64,000 nt of DNA from an uncultured Lachnospiraceae bacterium (GTDB lineage: Bacteria; Bacillota; Clostridia; Lachnospirales; Lachnospiraceae): contig CAJTTZ010000001.1 of the NCBI GenBank assembly GCA_910579505.1, forward strand, positions 372,001 through 436,000, given 5' to 3'. Position numbers and translations under genes: made by a program. Positions within the stretch are counted from its first letter, which is position 1; each line of letters starts with the position of its first letter. Under the pieces are notes generated by a model. The model did not search any database. It was not told the DNA's origin and worked only from the letters and a program-made list of their open reading frames with translations. This document shows positions 18,320 through 27,983 of the stretch, piece by piece.

Positions 18320-19236
18320 TAATATCTGCATAAATTTTCTATATCCAGCATCCCCCACCCCTGCCTGCACCACTCTTCCCCCAAATCCCGGGCTGTGTAG
18401 ACCATCTGCCTCTTTACCTGGCTGCTGTTGCTGTATGGATACTTCTGCAGATACAGCGCAGCCGCGCCGGAGACAATGGGCGTAGACATGGAAGTGCCGC
18501 TCTTCTTAGTGTAAGGGTCGCGATATACGCCTCTTCTGTCCCTCCACCACGTTAAATTGCAGGAAACAACATCCGTGCCCGGCGCCACCAGATCCGGCTT
18601 CCTGTAAGGAAGATCCTTCCGTCCCCTGCCGGAATAATTCTCGCACAAATCCCTTCTCGCGCCAAAGTACCCTCCCTCGTGGCATCCGACAGTAATGACA
18701 CTGCGGCTTTCCCCCAGTGGTGAAAGTGTCCCTTCTCCCGGGCCCTTGTTGCCGGCGGCGCAGACAACCACCACTCCCTGCTCGCAGACTGTCTCCAAAA
18801 GTCCCGAAAGTTCCTCCACTCTCTCTTTATCCCCGTCTTCGCCGATGCCAACGGAAATATTGAGCACCCGGATCCGATACCGCAGACGGTTCTCCAAAAC
18901 CCAGAGAAGGCCATGGTACATACTCTCTATGCTTCCCTCCCCCCTCTCGTCGAGCACTTTCCCCACACAGAGCCTGCACGTGGGTGCAATGCCGCTGAAA
19001 CGCCCGTTTGAAAGGCGGCCGCTCCCGCCGATGCAGCCCGCCACATGGGTCCCGTGACCACTGTCATCGTAACGTTCCTGTCTGTCGTTCACAAAATCGT
19101 GAAAGGCAACCACCCGGTCCTCAAAATCCGGGTGATTGCCAATCCCTGTATCTAAAACGGCCACGCAGACTTCCTCCGCAGCCACACTGTACTGTAAATC
19201 TACATTGCATCCAAGCTGTCTCTTCACCCTGTCCAT
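18316..19236 (-). CDS. Subtilisin-like serine protease (S8 family)
   Basis: About 306 residues; residue numbers here count from a TTG at 19248. The catalytic triad is visible: Asp33 in VLDTGIG, His65 in GHGTHVAG and Ser253 in GTSMSTP, with Asn167 (AAGN) for the oxyanion hole. No signal peptide, prodomain or anchor is seen, so it looks like an intracellular or otherwise exported subtilase. It is rich in Cys (about nine). It is last in the surface-protein operon, separated from the LRR gene by a terminator-like hairpin that also contains its probable ribosome binding site. Start choice is uncertain: TTG 19248, GTG 19239 or ATG 19236. Confidence 0.9.
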   Translation of the reverse strand: MDRVKRQLGCNVDLQYSVAAEEVCVAVLDTGIGNHPDFEDRVVAFHDFVNDRQERYDDSGHGTHVAGCIGGSGRLSNGRFSGIAPTCRLCVGKVLDERGEGSIESMYHGLLWVLENRLRYRIRVLNISVGIGEDGDKERVEELSGLLETVCEQGVVVVCAAGNKGPGEGTLSPLGESRSVITVGCHEGGYFGARRDLCENYSGRGRKDLPYRKPDLVAPGTDVVSCNLTWWRDRRGVYRDPYTKKSGTSMSTPIVSGAAALYLQKYPYSNSSQVKRQMVYTARDLGEEWCRQGWGMLDIENLCRYY

Positions 19237-19239
19237 CAC

Positions 19240-19283
19240 ATAAAACAAAACTCCCGGCTTTAGATATATATTATGCCGGGAGT
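19240..19283 (-). terminator. Terminator-like hairpin before the protease gene
   Basis: ACTCCCGGC (19250-19258) pairs with GCCGGGAGT (19275-19283). On the minus strand the stem is followed by TTTTGTTTT, as in an intrinsic terminator. The 3' arm includes GGGAG, the best ribosome-binding sequence for the protease, so the fold could both stop operon transcripts and hide that site. Confidence 0.6.
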
Positions 19284-19308
19284 CATTTTATGAGCATAAA
19301 CACTTCTT

Positions 19309-22278
19309 TTATTTTCGAATGCCTATCCTGCGCAGCTTTCTCTTCCATCTCGCCCAGGTCGTCTTCTGGTAAAAGAACACTGCCATCGCGGCAAAGAAAA
19401 GCCCTACGCCAAGGAAATACTTGGGATGAATGCTGTGGTCTCCGGTATCGGGAGAGGCGTCCTTCTTTCCAAGGGAGACAAACACCGCCTGCCCGTCCTT
19501 CACATCCGCCACCGCCGGGCCCGTACCATAATTATATATGCCGTATGCCGAAAAGTGCGCCGCCTGAAATGCCACCGCATCCTTGCCGTCCAGAGAAACA
19601 ATCCGGCTGTCCACCTCTTCAAGCTGCCCGTCCTCATCCAGACATACCACATGCAGATTTTCCTGCAGCACGCCCGCCGGAAGGGGCATGGTAATCTCCA
19701 CCCGCTGTTTCCCGAGCCCCGTGATCGGCACATCCGTTGTCGTATCTGTCATGGTGATCTCATACGCATGCAGGGAATGCGGCAGTTTACTTCCGTAAAT
19801 CGACTTATATACATCCCCGATCCTTGTCATTGCCTCTTCGCTGTCGGCAATATCTATCTGATAGCAGCCTTCACCGCCTTCCATTACCGCTGTCACAAGG
19901 CTGTCCTGCGGTATGGAGTAGCTGTTATTCTTGACAGTAATGCCCGTCTGCGGCTTCATGCGCTCTGCATCAGGAAGCGTTTCCGTCCCGGCCTCCAGCG
20001 TATACGTGCGATTGTTTACTACCAATGTTTCCCCGGGACCCGGACCACCGCCTCTCCTTGAAAGAATGGTGAGTATGCCGTTGTCCTCTTCCCTCGAGTC
20101 CTCTGCGCTTTCCGTCTCTGTACTTTCCGCGTCCAGGTTTTCCCTGTCAGTGACCTCCGTTTCATCCTCCGGCTGTCTTTCTTCCGAATTTTCCTCTTCG
20201 TCCGCAGCTTCCTCCGGCGTCGCGCCCGCGGCCGTTTCCTGCTTTCTGCAGATAACGCCCAAAAAATCGCCGCCCGCCCCGGAAAGACAAGTGCCCGTTA
20301 AATCCGTCACGCCGGCCGGAATCACAGCTATACGGGTTCCCGTAAAGACCGGCCCTCTGTATGTATCCCGGTAAAGCTTAGTAGATGTATTCTCATAGGA
20401 ACGCACAGGCAGTGTATCCCCCTCGAAATAAATAACGCCATCCTTAATTTTCTCATTGTCATAAGCCCGAAGCCCGATCTCCTCCACGGAAGCCGGAATC
20501 GTGAGAGTCTGCAGCGGGCAGCCTGCAAAAGCCCTGTCCCGAATCTGACGTATGCCCTGTCCGCCTACAACCGTATCCAAATTCGCACAGTCCTCAAACG
20601 CGCTCTCACCGATCACAGAAGTGCTGAGAGGAATCCGTACCTCCGTCACACTGTCCATCCCCTTAAACACCGCCGGACCGATCACCTTAACGGATTCGGG
20701 AATCGCTACCTTTCCGCCCGCCCCTCTGTAAGCAAGCAGAATCCCGTCGCCCACAATCAAAAACTCGCCGGATTCCCCGACATTAGACTTCCACCCGGAA
20801 AGCCAGGGCGTCTTATCAAAAGAAGAAACACCGATTTCCTTCACGCTGTCAGGTATGACCACATCAGTCAATTCGTCGCAGTGATAAAATGCCGCATAAC
20901 CGATCTCCTCCACGCCGTCGGGAATCCTAACCGTATGCAGCGACGATCTCGCATAAGCAAACTCTCCGATCCGGCGAATGCCGCCCGGGATCTCACAGGA
21001 CGTCATATCTTCCCCGTAGTAAGCCTGCGCCGCTATGGTCTCGCCGTTTACAACCGTATATTTCGGGAAGGAACCTCCCTTTGCATCCTCCGAGCCTTCC
21101 AGTCCCAAAATGGTGTCCGGCGCTGGTTCTTCCACCACAGGCTCACCGCCAAGAATCTCCCCGGTGCCGCCCACATTCACGGTAGCCTTGGCATTGTCCA
21201 CCATCACATAGACCTCCTGCCCGACCACGCGGGATTTGGCCTTCACACGGGAATCCTCTTCCTCCGCCTCCATGGCGTTCATATGGGTCACCTCATGGTA
21301 ATAATCCACAGGTCCCACAATTGGCGCTTCTTCCCCGGCATCGTCACTGACTACTCCGGGAATCGGCGCTTCCTCGTACTCCGACACCTCAATATCGTCC
21401 AAAACAAGCGACTGGGCAAATCTCTCCGCATAGGAGCCTGCCTCCGCATGAATTTTGAGCTTCGTACAGCCGTCAAACGCCGTAGAATGAATTGTGCTGA
21501 CCGAAGAAGGAATGGTGATATCCCGCAGTCTGACACAGTCCTCGAAAGCTTTCATATCAATGGTTTTCACAGAATACGGTATGCCGACTTCCTTCAGGTT
21601 CTTGCAGTTGGAAAACGCATACCCTGTAATCTCCGGCACATTGCTGCTGATGCTGGCATCCTGCAGATTATAGTTTCCCCAGAAAGCGTAAGGTCTGATG
21701 TTTTTCACGGAGGAAGGCATACTGTAGGAAGACGCCTTTCTGCCCCCGAGCACCTGATAGAGCACATCCCATCCCTTTTTGTTGTAGATTGCACCATCGT
21801 CACAGACAAAGTACGGATTATCGCTGTCAAAGTCCACTGACGACAGGCTGTAAGTTCCCGCGAAAGCGCCGTTTCCCAGACTCTTAAGCCCCTTTCCGAC
21901 AGAAACCCGTTTCAGGGAAGGGCAGGCGGAAAACGCCGCGTTTTCTATGATTTCCACACTGTCTGGAATCGTCACGCTCTCCAGATTATCGCATTCGGAA
22001 AAAGCCCTCGCTCCAATGACCTCCACCTCGTCGCCCAAGACAACGCTGCGCACATGGTCATTCCCTGCGAAGGCTTCCGCCTCAATCTTTTTTACCTGAT
22101 TAGAAACAGACACGTTCTCAGCCGTGCCGTTGTACTTCACTAATGTAGTTCCGTCCATCTGAAAATCAGATGCGGCGGAGGAATCCTCCGCCTCCACATC
22201 TGATACAGGAATCTGTGTCACGACAATCGCTGTCACCAGGAGCAGCGTGCCGATCAGCTTTCTTATTCGTTTCCTCAT
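19309..22278 (-). CDS. BspA-like LRR surface protein with sortase signal
   Basis: About 989 residues. A signal peptide (MRKRIRKLIGTLLLVTAIVV...) is followed by two blocks of BspA/TpLRR leucine-rich repeats (LRR_5), for example ADSVEIIENAAF- and GVEEIGYAAF-type units, split by an acidic spacer. An Glu-rich linker (EEAADEEENSEE) precedes a stalk domain ending AAHFSAYGIYNYG. The C-terminus has SPDTGD, a hydrophobic stretch (FLGVGLFFAAMAVFFY) and a Lys/Arg tail, which is a cell-wall sorting signal. The ATG at 22278 follows AGGGGG. It is 28 bp after a larger paralogue and in the same operon as sortase B. LRR proteins of this type bind host or microbial surfaces; the ligand is unknown. Confidence 0.9.
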   Translation of the reverse strand: MRKRIRKLIGTLLLVTAIVVTQIPVSDVEAEDSSAASDFQMDGTTLVKYNGTAENVSVSNQVKKIEAEAFAGNDHVRSVVLGDEVEVIGARAFSECDNLESVTIPDSVEIIENAAFSACPSLKRVSVGKGLKSLGNGAFAGTYSLSSVDFDSDNPYFVCDDGAIYNKKGWDVLYQVLGGRKASSYSMPSSVKNIRPYAFWGNYNLQDASISSNVPEITGYAFSNCKNLKEVGIPYSVKTIDMKAFEDCVRLRDITIPSSVSTIHSTAFDGCTKLKIHAEAGSYAERFAQSLVLDDIEVSEYEEAPIPGVVSDDAGEEAPIVGPVDYYHEVTHMNAMEAEEEDSRVKAKSRVVGQEVYVMVDNAKATVNVGGTGEILGGEPVVEEPAPDTILGLEGSEDAKGGSFPKYTVVNGETIAAQAYYGEDMTSCEIPGGIRRIGEFAYARSSLHTVRIPDGVEEIGYAAFYHCDELTDVVIPDSVKEIGVSSFDKTPWLSGWKSNVGESGEFLIVGDGILLAYRGAGGKVAIPESVKVIGPAVFKGMDSVTEVRIPLSTSVIGESAFEDCANLDTVVGGQGIRQIRDRAFAGCPLQTLTIPASVEEIGLRAYDNEKIKDGVIYFEGDTLPVRSYENTSTKLYRDTYRGPVFTGTRIAVIPAGVTDLTGTCLSGAGGDFLGVICRKQETAAGATPEEAADEEENSEERQPEDETEVTDRENLDAESTETESAEDSREEDNGILTILSRRGGGPGPGETLVVNNRTYTLEAGTETLPDAERMKPQTGITVKNNSYSIPQDSLVTAVMEGGEGCYQIDIADSEEAMTRIGDVYKSIYGSKLPHSLHAYEITMTDTTTDVPITGLGKQRVEITMPLPAGVLQENLHVVCLDEDGQLEEVDSRIVSLDGKDAVAFQAAHFSAYGIYNYGTGPAVADVKDGQAVFVSLGKKDASPDTGDHSIHPKYFLGVGLFFAAMAVFFYQKTTWARWKRKLRRIGIRK

Positions 22279-22306
22279 AAGATTCCCCCTCGGGATCATA
22301 CATCCC

Positions 22307-25300
22307 TTATGCCTTTGCCTTCACCTTTTTGTCCTTCTTTAAGAACAAAATGATTGACAGGCAAGCCAGCCCGAGCGATAAGAACCACTTCGGATGAATC
22401 GGATCTCCGGTCTTGGGCGTCACATCGAGCATACCCTCCACCAGATTTCCGGTGTCCACATAAATCGTATAAGGCGAGAAGTGCTCCGCACGGAAACGGA
22501 TACAAGGCACACCGTTTATCGTGGTGAAACTCTCATTCAGGCTCTCTAACTGATCGCCGTTAATAACCGCACCCGCCATATTGTTACCGCCGTAAGCCAC
22601 CAGCGAATCCGGAATCGGGATCGTAATGTCTACTGACAGTCCCGTGGTATCCGTGATCTTTGTGGTTCCGGTCGAATCGTAGAGACTGATATCCATTGCA
22701 TAGTACAGGATATTGTCAAGCGTGCCGTACTTATTTGTAAGGGCTGCCGCCACCGCGCGGGTCGCTTCATCCGTCTCGGAAATCTTCACAATGAAGTTAT
22801 CCGAAGAGCCGTTCGTGTTCGCCGTTGCCAGGTCTCTGTTGGAGATGCCCGGCTTCTCTATATCTACTCTCGTATTGCCGTTTCCGCCGGTTGTATTGCC
22901 GGTATTTCCGTTTCCGCCGCCACCGGTGTTCACAGCTACCGCAGGCGCAGCCGGAGCCTCCACATAGTTCGCCTTAACCGTCACGTTGTTCGACGGCATC
23001 GTAAAGGTCGTTGTCGTCATAGTCGTGCTGGCAAGCGCCACACCGTTTGACTCAGTCGTCCACTTCTCGAACCGCATACCGTCTGCAGGCACATAACAGG
23101 AGATAATAACCGTCGTGCCCGGTGCATAACTGCCGGAACCGCTGCCGCCTTCCACAAACACTGTGTACTGTCCCGCACCGCTTGATGTGGTCGATGTAGC
23201 ACTTGTGGAGCTGCTGGAAGTAGAACTGCTGCTTGTGCTGCTGCTCTTCTTACTGCTGCTGTTGCTGCCCGAATTTTTGCTGGTATTGCCGGAATTATTG
23301 CTTGTCGTGCCATTGCTGGTGGTGCCGCCGCTTATATTGCCGCTGCCGCCCTCCTGTCCGAAGAGCGCGAGCACCGTCATATTCCGACTGATAACCGTTT
23401 CAGGCGTCCATACCTCGCCTGCGTCTGTCCTGTATTCATTTAAGAAGGTATAACCGTCCTCGGTCGGGTTGGGCACTGCCGCCGGAGGCTGCAGACTGCC
23501 GTTTGCCGTGGCATTCGCCGGATCGGAGAAGGTAGTTCCTGGAACAATCAGGTATCTGCCGCTCGCATCCGCGCCAAATCCGATCAGAGACTGTCCTGTA
23601 CGGCCGTGTACAAACTGCACGCTGCACTTGCCGTCAACCATCGTGCCATTGCTCTTGTACTGTGCCACAAAGATGGTCATATCGTTCTCAATCGGATCAT
23701 CCAGCGTTTTCCCTTCATTGCTCATCCACGTGTCAAAGTCATAACCGGGCCTGTGGTTCTTCTCCTCCACTGCCTTCGCCTCTGCCGGAACATCATCCGC
23801 AGAAATCCTCGTGCCCTTATCTACCGTTATCACATCGCCAAGCGGTGTACCGTCATAGTCATAGAACCATACCCTGAATGCATCCAAAATCTTAAACTCG
23901 ATATCCGAATGTCTGTCTGTATAACGCTTCGCCGCCGAATCCTCGTAGGACCAGATGGTGAAGTCGCTCCCCGGCGTGAACGCATTGTCCGCTATATCCA
24001 CCTCGCGTCCATAGATCGTCACGTTCGCGTGCGTGGTTCCTGACGTCGCCGTGCGGGTAAACGCATTGTCCGCTATCTTATTCACGGAACCCGGCAGAAC
24101 GACCTGACCGATCCGCTCACAATCCTTAAAGGCATTCTGCGGTATTGTTTTCAGTCCCAGAGAATTGGATAAATCTACTATGGAAACATATTTACATCCC
24201 GCAAACGCTTCCTCCGCAATGGCAGGAATCGTAATCTTCTTATCACCCGAGCTCTCCGCATCCGTCACACAGGTCTCGCACAGCTTCGAAAGCAGACTGT
24301 CATTTGCGGCGGAAATCGTGGAAACAGCAAGTTCCTCATTACCGCTGCCCGGCTTTCCTCTCGACATCAGGCACTCGACGATCCGATACTTGTCGTTGCC
24401 GTCCGCATCCTTGTGCCTCTCGTAAAGAATACCTCTCTCCGCAGGATAATCCTCACTGCCTACCAAATTGATCATATTCTCACAGTCGCGGAAAGGAAGC
24501 TTACCCACCTTTGTCACGGCAGGCATTTCCACACGGGTTAACTGCTCGCAGTTGTCGAAGGCGAAATCCGGCAGGGACTTGACCTCAGTCAGGACAACGC
24601 TCTGTATCGTGTCATTTCCCCTGACCTCTTTTTCCCGCTCGTCATCGCCGTCCTCATAGTCCACGTAATACCCGCTGAACAGCCCCGGAACTGCTCCGCC
24701 CAGCGTCGTCGTATACATGGTGTCGGCGGGACGGTTCTTAATATATTTGTTATAGTTATCTACATTACTGCCCATATAGGAGACTACGTCGATGGAATCC
24801 ACGCCCTTTGGCACATAAATATCCTGCGTGGCATGAATGAAATTCCATACCTTCTCCGGCACCTGCTGGTATTCCTGCAAGGAACTGTATGTCGCCGGAT
24901 CCATGGTCAGCCAGTTCTGGTAGTTCTCCATAAAGTTATACGGGTGTCCGCCCTCTTTGGAGAAGTACGGAATCGGATTGTCACGCGCCTCCACGATCAT
25001 AGGCGCAAAAAGGAAATCCGCCACCGTATTCTTCGCGGTACCGCCCTGTTCCGTCCGATAATCCTTCCAGGCTCCGCTGCAGTAAACCGGGTTAATCCAG
25101 GGGCCGTATCTTTTGTCCAGTTCTGCCTCAAAATCAGCCTCCAGAATCGTCACGCCGCTCTGCAGAGTCACACTGCCCTTACCCGTGCGCTGGGCGTAAA
25201 AGATATCCGCATACTCCTGCCGCATCCTGTTAATCTCATCGCTGTCGGTATTGTAAACGGTATAGTAATAATAATCCTCCATATCCCGGCAGAAATCCTG

Positions 25301-27925
25301 CAGTTCATCGTCCGTGTCAAGGTTCTCCAGATCCTTAAACTTCGGATAATCCAACAGCGTCACTTCACCGGTCGACTTGTCAGGCAGCACCGTCAGGTGC
25401 GCGCCCTCCTGGCTGTCCCAGAGACTCTGGTAACATATATTCACCCCGGGAAGGTTCGGGCGGTCAGGATCTTTCAGCACATTGCCCGGATCCATCGCCA
25501 GCTCAAAGGGCGCATACCCCTCCACAATGTCGCCGTGGAATGTGAGATGGTCCCCCGTTGTGACAAAGGCGCCTGCCCCAATCTTCAGCGCCGCATGCCC
25601 CGCCGCCGGCTTGGTAAAGTACACATCATATAATTGGGAACATCCGGCAAAGGCATTCGCCCCAATATTCGTTACAGAATCGCCGATCCTCACCTTTTTC
25701 AGCTTCGGCAGATCCCGGAATACGCCGTCCCCGATCTCCGCAATGGAGTTATTTTTAATCGTAATGCTGCGTATCACGGCGCGCAGCTCTTTGTCGTCAA
25801 AACAGCCGGAGCCGATTTTGTTGATCTTGATATTGCCGATTGTGCCGGGAATAACCAGATCCACCATGCCCGAATTTTTCGTAATCAGCGCGCAGGAAAT
25901 CAGCGTGCCGTCCTCGCTTGCCGCATAGCGGTACCTCGTACCGTCCTCGCTCTCGAGCGCCATCTCGTAATATTTCTGGCCGTCCTTCTCATAGACGTAC
26001 GGAATGCCCTTGCCGTCGGTACGCACCGCATCCCAAGTACTGGTTCTTGGACTCGCCGGCTGTCCCGCATAGAGCTCCGGGCCGTACACACAGAAACTGT
26101 CCTCAGTCACGTCCTTAAACAGATCCTTGTCAAAGGATGCCGCCCCGCACTTATCGGAAAACTCTGCCTTCTGTAGCCCGAAACAGTTATAGAAGGTGTT
26201 CGTCGGCACTTTTTTCGTATAATCCTCAATATAGACGTTCTGCAGTCCGCGGCGGTTGGCAAGGATATAGTCATCCATATTTGCCAGCCCCTCACTGGGA
26301 AAATGAAACTCCGTCATGACATCGCCGCTGGGCGCTGCAATGGCAAACGCACATTTACCAATCTTATCAAAGCGGATCCGGCCAAAGTTTACATTGCTCA
26401 GCCTCCTGTTCCCGTAGAAGGAAAAATCTCCCAGCGTACAGGGCAGTCCTGTCTCCGCAAACTGTAACTCACCTAAATCCAGGCAGTTCGCAAACGCACC
26501 GTACTCCACCTCCTGCAGAACCGACGGAAGCACAAGTTTAGTATTGATTCCCGACCCATAGAACGCCTCCACGCCAATCCTTGCCGTAGGCGCCGTGTCG
26601 GTAAATTTAAGCTCCTTCAGATCAATACAGTTATAAAACGCGCGGTCCCCGATCACATCCGCGTTACCGATGCTGACGCTGCTGATGCGGGCTCCCTCAA
26701 ACGCGCTCTGCTCTATTGTACGGACATTCTCATCAATCTTAATCTGGCTTACATTATGTGTACCGGCAAATGCCCTGTAACCGATGGTCCTGAGCGTAAC
26801 GGACTCCTGCCCGACCAGATAGCCGTTCCCGTCATCCTTGTAGTCAAGCATACCATCTGCCTTGCCGCCATGCGCCACGTACACCCACGTCTCCGGGTCA
26901 GCATCCAGTCTCGCGTCCGCCGCCAGTTCCAAGGTATAACCCGTCCCCTTTAAAACGATGTTATGGTCACAGAAGAACGTGATCCTTCCCGCCGCATCCA
27001 GATCGGCAGGCGCCCTCGACAATGTCTCCGGCTGAACGCCAAGAGGATCACTAGGATCAATCATCTGAGCCGCCTTGTCCCTGTCCTCCTGTTTATCGCT
27101 GCCAAGCAGTTTCTGATATTCATCCCAGAAAGCCTTGACGCTGGCCGTCATTCTCGCATAATCTGCCGAGAAGTAAGTCTCGAAATACTTCTGGTACTTT
27201 TCCGCCAGTGTTATCTTACCTGCCAGATAATCGTAATCATCGAATGTAAACTCTACAGGCTGCGTCGGATAAAAGTCCGAATACGTAACCTCACCTGTAG
27301 CGCTGTTCGTCGTTTTCCTGAGATTATCCATATTCAGCAGCTGCAGCTGTCTGTCATCCGTGTCCGTAAGCTCTCCCGTGATGAGTTTCTCCGGCTCGCT
27401 GAAATATGTATCGTAAGCTTTCTTGTAAACCGAAAAATAGGACTTATTCGGCTGCAGGCCAAGGTCCACCAGATCTACCGGGAAATCGTCGTTATAGTTA
27501 AGCACCCGGCCGTTGTTCGTGCCCACGGGCTCATAGATAAACTGCCATGTGAGATAAAGCACCGACCCGCGGTACGTCGCGATCTCCGTAGCCACTACCG
27601 TCCCAGCTTTTACAGCAGGGGCGATGACAAATTCCTCCAGTTCCGCCTTGTTTGTAACAGCATGCCCCACATCCTGACCCGTATAAGGCAGCACATAATC
27701 ATTTTTAGGCGGTGTTCCCAGAAGCCCCGCCGTTTCCGCATCCACATAGGCCGTAGGAGACACGATTTCTTCACCGGCCCTCGACCCCGGATTATCAGCC
27801 AGGTTTTCCGGCGCGGGAATAGCCGCCACTGCGATTGAAGTGGCCATCAATACCGCCGCCAGGCTCCTTCTTGCAGTTTTCTTCAATCTTCTCTTAGGCT
27901 TTCTTGCCGCTGTTTTTTTCGCCAT
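22307..27925 (-). CDS. Giant BspA-like LRR surface protein with sortase signal
   Basis: A 1,872-residue secreted protein. A Lys/Arg-rich signal peptide leads into a unique region to about residue 320, then several LRR_5 blocks (for example IGYRAFAGTHNVSQIKI, IGDRAFYNC). Two InlB-like repeats follow (VWFYDYDGTPLGDV; VQFVHGRTGQSLIG), then a Ser/Thr/Asn-rich stalk and a further bacterial repeat domain (GSYAPGTTV). The last domain (RAEHFSPYTIYVDTG) is like that of the 996-residue paralogue. The C-terminus reads TPKTGDPIHPKWF, a hydrophobic segment and KKDKKVKAKA: a sorting signal. It lies 58 bp downstream of sortase B, its likely anchoring enzyme. Confidence 0.9.
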   Translation of the reverse strand: MAKKTAARKPKRRLKKTARRSLAAVLMATSIAVAAIPAPENLADNPGSRAGEEIVSPTAYVDAETAGLLGTPPKNDYVLPYTGQDVGHAVTNKAELEEFVIAPAVKAGTVVATEIATYRGSVLYLTWQFIYEPVGTNNGRVLNYNDDFPVDLVDLGLQPNKSYFSVYKKAYDTYFSEPEKLITGELTDTDDRQLQLLNMDNLRKTTNSATGEVTYSDFYPTQPVEFTFDDYDYLAGKITLAEKYQKYFETYFSADYARMTASVKAFWDEYQKLLGSDKQEDRDKAAQMIDPSDPLGVQPETLSRAPADLDAAGRITFFCDHNIVLKGTGYTLELAADARLDADPETWVYVAHGGKADGMLDYKDDGNGYLVGQESVTLRTIGYRAFAGTHNVSQIKIDENVRTIEQSAFEGARISSVSIGNADVIGDRAFYNCIDLKELKFTDTAPTARIGVEAFYGSGINTKLVLPSVLQEVEYGAFANCLDLGELQFAETGLPCTLGDFSFYGNRRLSNVNFGRIRFDKIGKCAFAIAAPSGDVMTEFHFPSEGLANMDDYILANRRGLQNVYIEDYTKKVPTNTFYNCFGLQKAEFSDKCGAASFDKDLFKDVTEDSFCVYGPELYAGQPASPRTSTWDAVRTDGKGIPYVYEKDGQKYYEMALESEDGTRYRYAASEDGTLISCALITKNSGMVDLVIPGTIGNIKINKIGSGCFDDKELRAVIRSITIKNNSIAEIGDGVFRDLPKLKKVRIGDSVTNIGANAFAGCSQLYDVYFTKPAAGHAALKIGAGAFVTTGDHLTFHGDIVEGYAPFELAMDPGNVLKDPDRPNLPGVNICYQSLWDSQEGAHLTVLPDKSTGEVTLLDYPKFKDLENLDTDDELQDFCRDMEDYYYYTVYNTDSDEINRMRQEYADIFYAQRTGKGSVTLQSGVTILEADFEAELDKRYGPWINPVYCSGAWKDYRTEQGGTAKNTVADFLFAPMIVEARDNPIPYFSKEGGHPYNFMENYQNWLTMDPATYSSLQEYQQVPEKVWNFIHATQDIYVPKGVDSIDVVSYMGSNVDNYNKYIKNRPADTMYTTTLGGAVPGLFSGYYVDYEDGDDEREKEVRGNDTIQSVVLTEVKSLPDFAFDNCEQLTRVEMPAVTKVGKLPFRDCENMINLVGSEDYPAERGILYERHKDADGNDKYRIVECLMSRGKPGSGNEELAVSTISAANDSLLSKLCETCVTDAESSGDKKITIPAIAEEAFAGCKYVSIVDLSNSLGLKTIPQNAFKDCERIGQVVLPGSVNKIADNAFTRTATSGTTHANVTIYGREVDIADNAFTPGSDFTIWSYEDSAAKRYTDRHSDIEFKILDAFRVWFYDYDGTPLGDVITVDKGTRISADDVPAEAKAVEEKNHRPGYDFDTWMSNEGKTLDDPIENDMTIFVAQYKSNGTMVDGKCSVQFVHGRTGQSLIGFGADASGRYLIVPGTTFSDPANATANGSLQPPAAVPNPTEDGYTFLNEYRTDAGEVWTPETVISRNMTVLALFGQEGGSGNISGGTTSNGTTSNNSGNTSKNSGSNSSSKKSSSTSSSSTSSSSTSATSTTSSGAGQYTVFVEGGSGSGSYAPGTTVIISCYVPADGMRFEKWTTESNGVALASTTMTTTTFTMPSNNVTVKANYVEAPAAPAVAVNTGGGGNGNTGNTTGGNGNTRVDIEKPGISNRDLATANTNGSSDNFIVKISETDEATRAVAAALTNKYGTLDNILYYAMDISLYDSTGTTKITDTTGLSVDITIPIPDSLVAYGGNNMAGAVINGDQLESLNESFTTINGVPCIRFRAEHFSPYTIYVDTGNLVEGMLDVTPKTGDPIHPKWFLSLGLACLSIILFLKKDKKVKAKA

Positions 27926-27983
27926 AGTGTATCTCCTTATTCCCTTTACACATTATGATTTATATCAAACAGTCTTTTGTCTG

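Noticed and set aside
20881..21840. A 319-codon plus-strand frame within the LRR gene
   Set aside because: It is antisense to repeat-coding sequence, with high Arg/His content. LRR repeats often leave open frames on the other strand.
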